A stretch of 7,275 bases of DNA from Dehalococcoidia bacterium (lineage in GTDB: Bacteria; Chloroflexota; Dehalococcoidia; GIF9; AB-539-J10), in the NCBI GenBank assembly GCA_030627025.1, contig DAOUSX010000048.1, positions 1 through 7,275 of the forward strand. Reading direction: 5' to 3'. Under the pieces are notes generated by a model. The model saw only the letters and a list, made by a program, of their open reading frames with translations. It was not told the DNA's origin and ran no database searches. The number at the start of each line of letters is the position of its first letter. Position 1 is the first letter of the stretch. Position numbers and translations under genes: made by a program. Shown piece by piece: positions 6,552 through 7,275 of this stretch.

Positions 6552-7275
6552 CTATTCCTTTATTCCCGCTGCCAATTTAGCCATTTTCTTGTATTCTTCC
6601 ATTTCCTTTGCTGAATCTACATAGATCATCAATCTTTGTGCCATAGGAGACCCCTCGGCGTGAATCGATAATACCTCTGTATACCCTGCCAAATCAGAAG
6701 CGGTCATCCTCCGAATTAGCTGGAACATCCTCAGTCTATTCTCGGTGGATACCCCAGCCTTGCCGCCTAAATACTTGTTAATGTATTCAGATATCTCGGG
6801 ATTTTGATAATCCTTATAAGTTGGCGCTGTGGTTAGTAATCCTCCGGCGATATCCTGTATCAGCCTCACACAATTGTGGTAATTTGTGGCGAAGTGATAC
6901 TTTGCTATGTTAGAAATTACTGGATTTGGTATTGGAATCCCACCATGAGTAACGTAGTCTATACATGACGCTTTGGTTAGTGATTTAAGCATATCTACGT
7001 AGATCAAGAGGTCGGTTATTTTTTCCCTGATATGGGAAAAATTCTCTATCCCATTGTACTCAGCAATTAACTGGGCCATGCCTACCATTGACTCGGACAT
7101 GGGTATTCTATAGCTAGCTGCCGTGTGCCTGTGCAGGTATGCGAAATTATACACTAAGGGAAGTGCAAACTGCCATTCCCCACAAAGAAAGACTCTTTCC
7201 CAGGGAATGAATACATCATCAAAGATGATGAGTGACTCGGTGTGCATTCTTGCTGGCACATCGACGGGAAAGTCA
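6552..7275 (-). CDS. HpaB-superfamily (4-hydroxyphenylacetate 3-hydroxylase fold) protein, C-terminal half, 5' end outside window
   Basis: The frame is open through the right edge, so only the last 240 residues are visible, roughly half of a family member of about 480-510 residues. The GTG at 7259 is internal, because conserved sequence continues upstream of it. The segment aligns along its length with the downstream Fe-S dehydratase-like protein: ESxxxFDDVFxPxERVF, an FAxxHRH motif, AEYNG, AGGL, NKYL, SDLAG and GSP follow in the same order. The Glu-to-His spacing (35 residues) equals that between Glu257 and His292 of 4-hydroxybutyryl-CoA dehydratase. However, where the cluster-type enzymes have Tyr, Cys and Lys after that His, this protein has Ala, Tyr (codon 7110-7112) and Arg, so one [4Fe-4S] ligand is missing. 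It is more likely a flavin-dependent hydroxylase-type or repurposed member. Its N-terminal half, which would show whether the CxxxC pair exists, is not in the window. It ends 83 bases before the amidohydrolase, probably in the same operon. Confidence 0.86.
   Translation of the reverse strand, partial: DFPVDVPARMHTESLIIFDDVFIPWERVFLCGEWQFALPLVYNFAYLHRHTAASYRIPMSESMVGMAQLIAEYNGIENFSHIREKITDLLIYVDMLKSLTKASCIDYVTHGGIPIPNPVISNIAKYHFATNYHNCVRLIQDIAGGLLTTAPTYKDYQNPEISEYINKYLGGKAGVSTENRLRMFQLIRRMTASDLAGYTEVLSIHAEGSPMAQRLMIYVDSAKEMEEYKKMAKLAAGIKE

Noticed and set aside
6552..7259. Treating GTG at 7259 as the start of a complete 235-residue protein
   Set aside because: The frame stays open to the edge and the visible part matches only the C-terminal half of the family, so the gene is cut by the window.

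Overview
The window carries five protein-coding genes, all on the minus strand and all facing the same way. They are packed tightly enough to be one operon. Read 5'->3' on the minus strand (right to left in these coordinates) the order is: (1) the C-terminal half of an HpaB-family protein (4-hydroxyphenylacetate 3-hydroxylase fold) cut by the right edge; (2) an 83-base gap, then an amidohydrolase-2 (COG2159-type) TIM-barrel metallohydrolase; (3) a 12-base gap, then a full-length HpaB-superfamily protein with the [4Fe-4S] ligand pattern of 4-hydroxybutyryl-CoA dehydratase; (4) a 76-base gap, then HyuB; (5) no gap at all, then HyuA. HyuA and HyuB are the two large subunits of the hydantoinase/oxoprolinase/acetone-acetophenone carboxylase family. 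A strong Shine-Dalgarno sequence after the hyuA stop, at the left edge, suggests the operon continues. There is no RNA gene, mobile element, CRISPR array or long non-coding stretch, and I see no convincing terminator or promoter.

The host is a bacterium with moderate base composition and strong AAGGAGG-type ribosome binding sites. An oxygen-sensitive radical-dehydratase-type Fe-S protein next to an ATP-dependent carboxylase/hydantoinase pair fits an anaerobic degrader of organic acids, ketones or ring compounds. Desulfobacterota, anaerobic Firmicutes and Chloroflexota are all plausible. The sequence alone does not settle the phylum.

The set looks like a catabolic module. HyuA/HyuB would activate a carbonyl or cyclic amide substrate with ATP, for carboxylation or hydrolysis. 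The amidohydrolase would hydrolyse or decarboxylate an intermediate. The Fe-S protein would catalyse a difficult dehydration or isomerisation, and the second HpaB paralogue would do a related flavin-dependent step. This assignment of steps is inference. The genes normally seen with 4-hydroxybutyryl-CoA dehydratase (4-hydroxybutyrate dehydrogenase, CoA transferase) are not in the window, and the dehydratase-like protein departs from the classical enzyme at two likely active-site positions. The real substrate is therefore unknown, which is the main point of interest.
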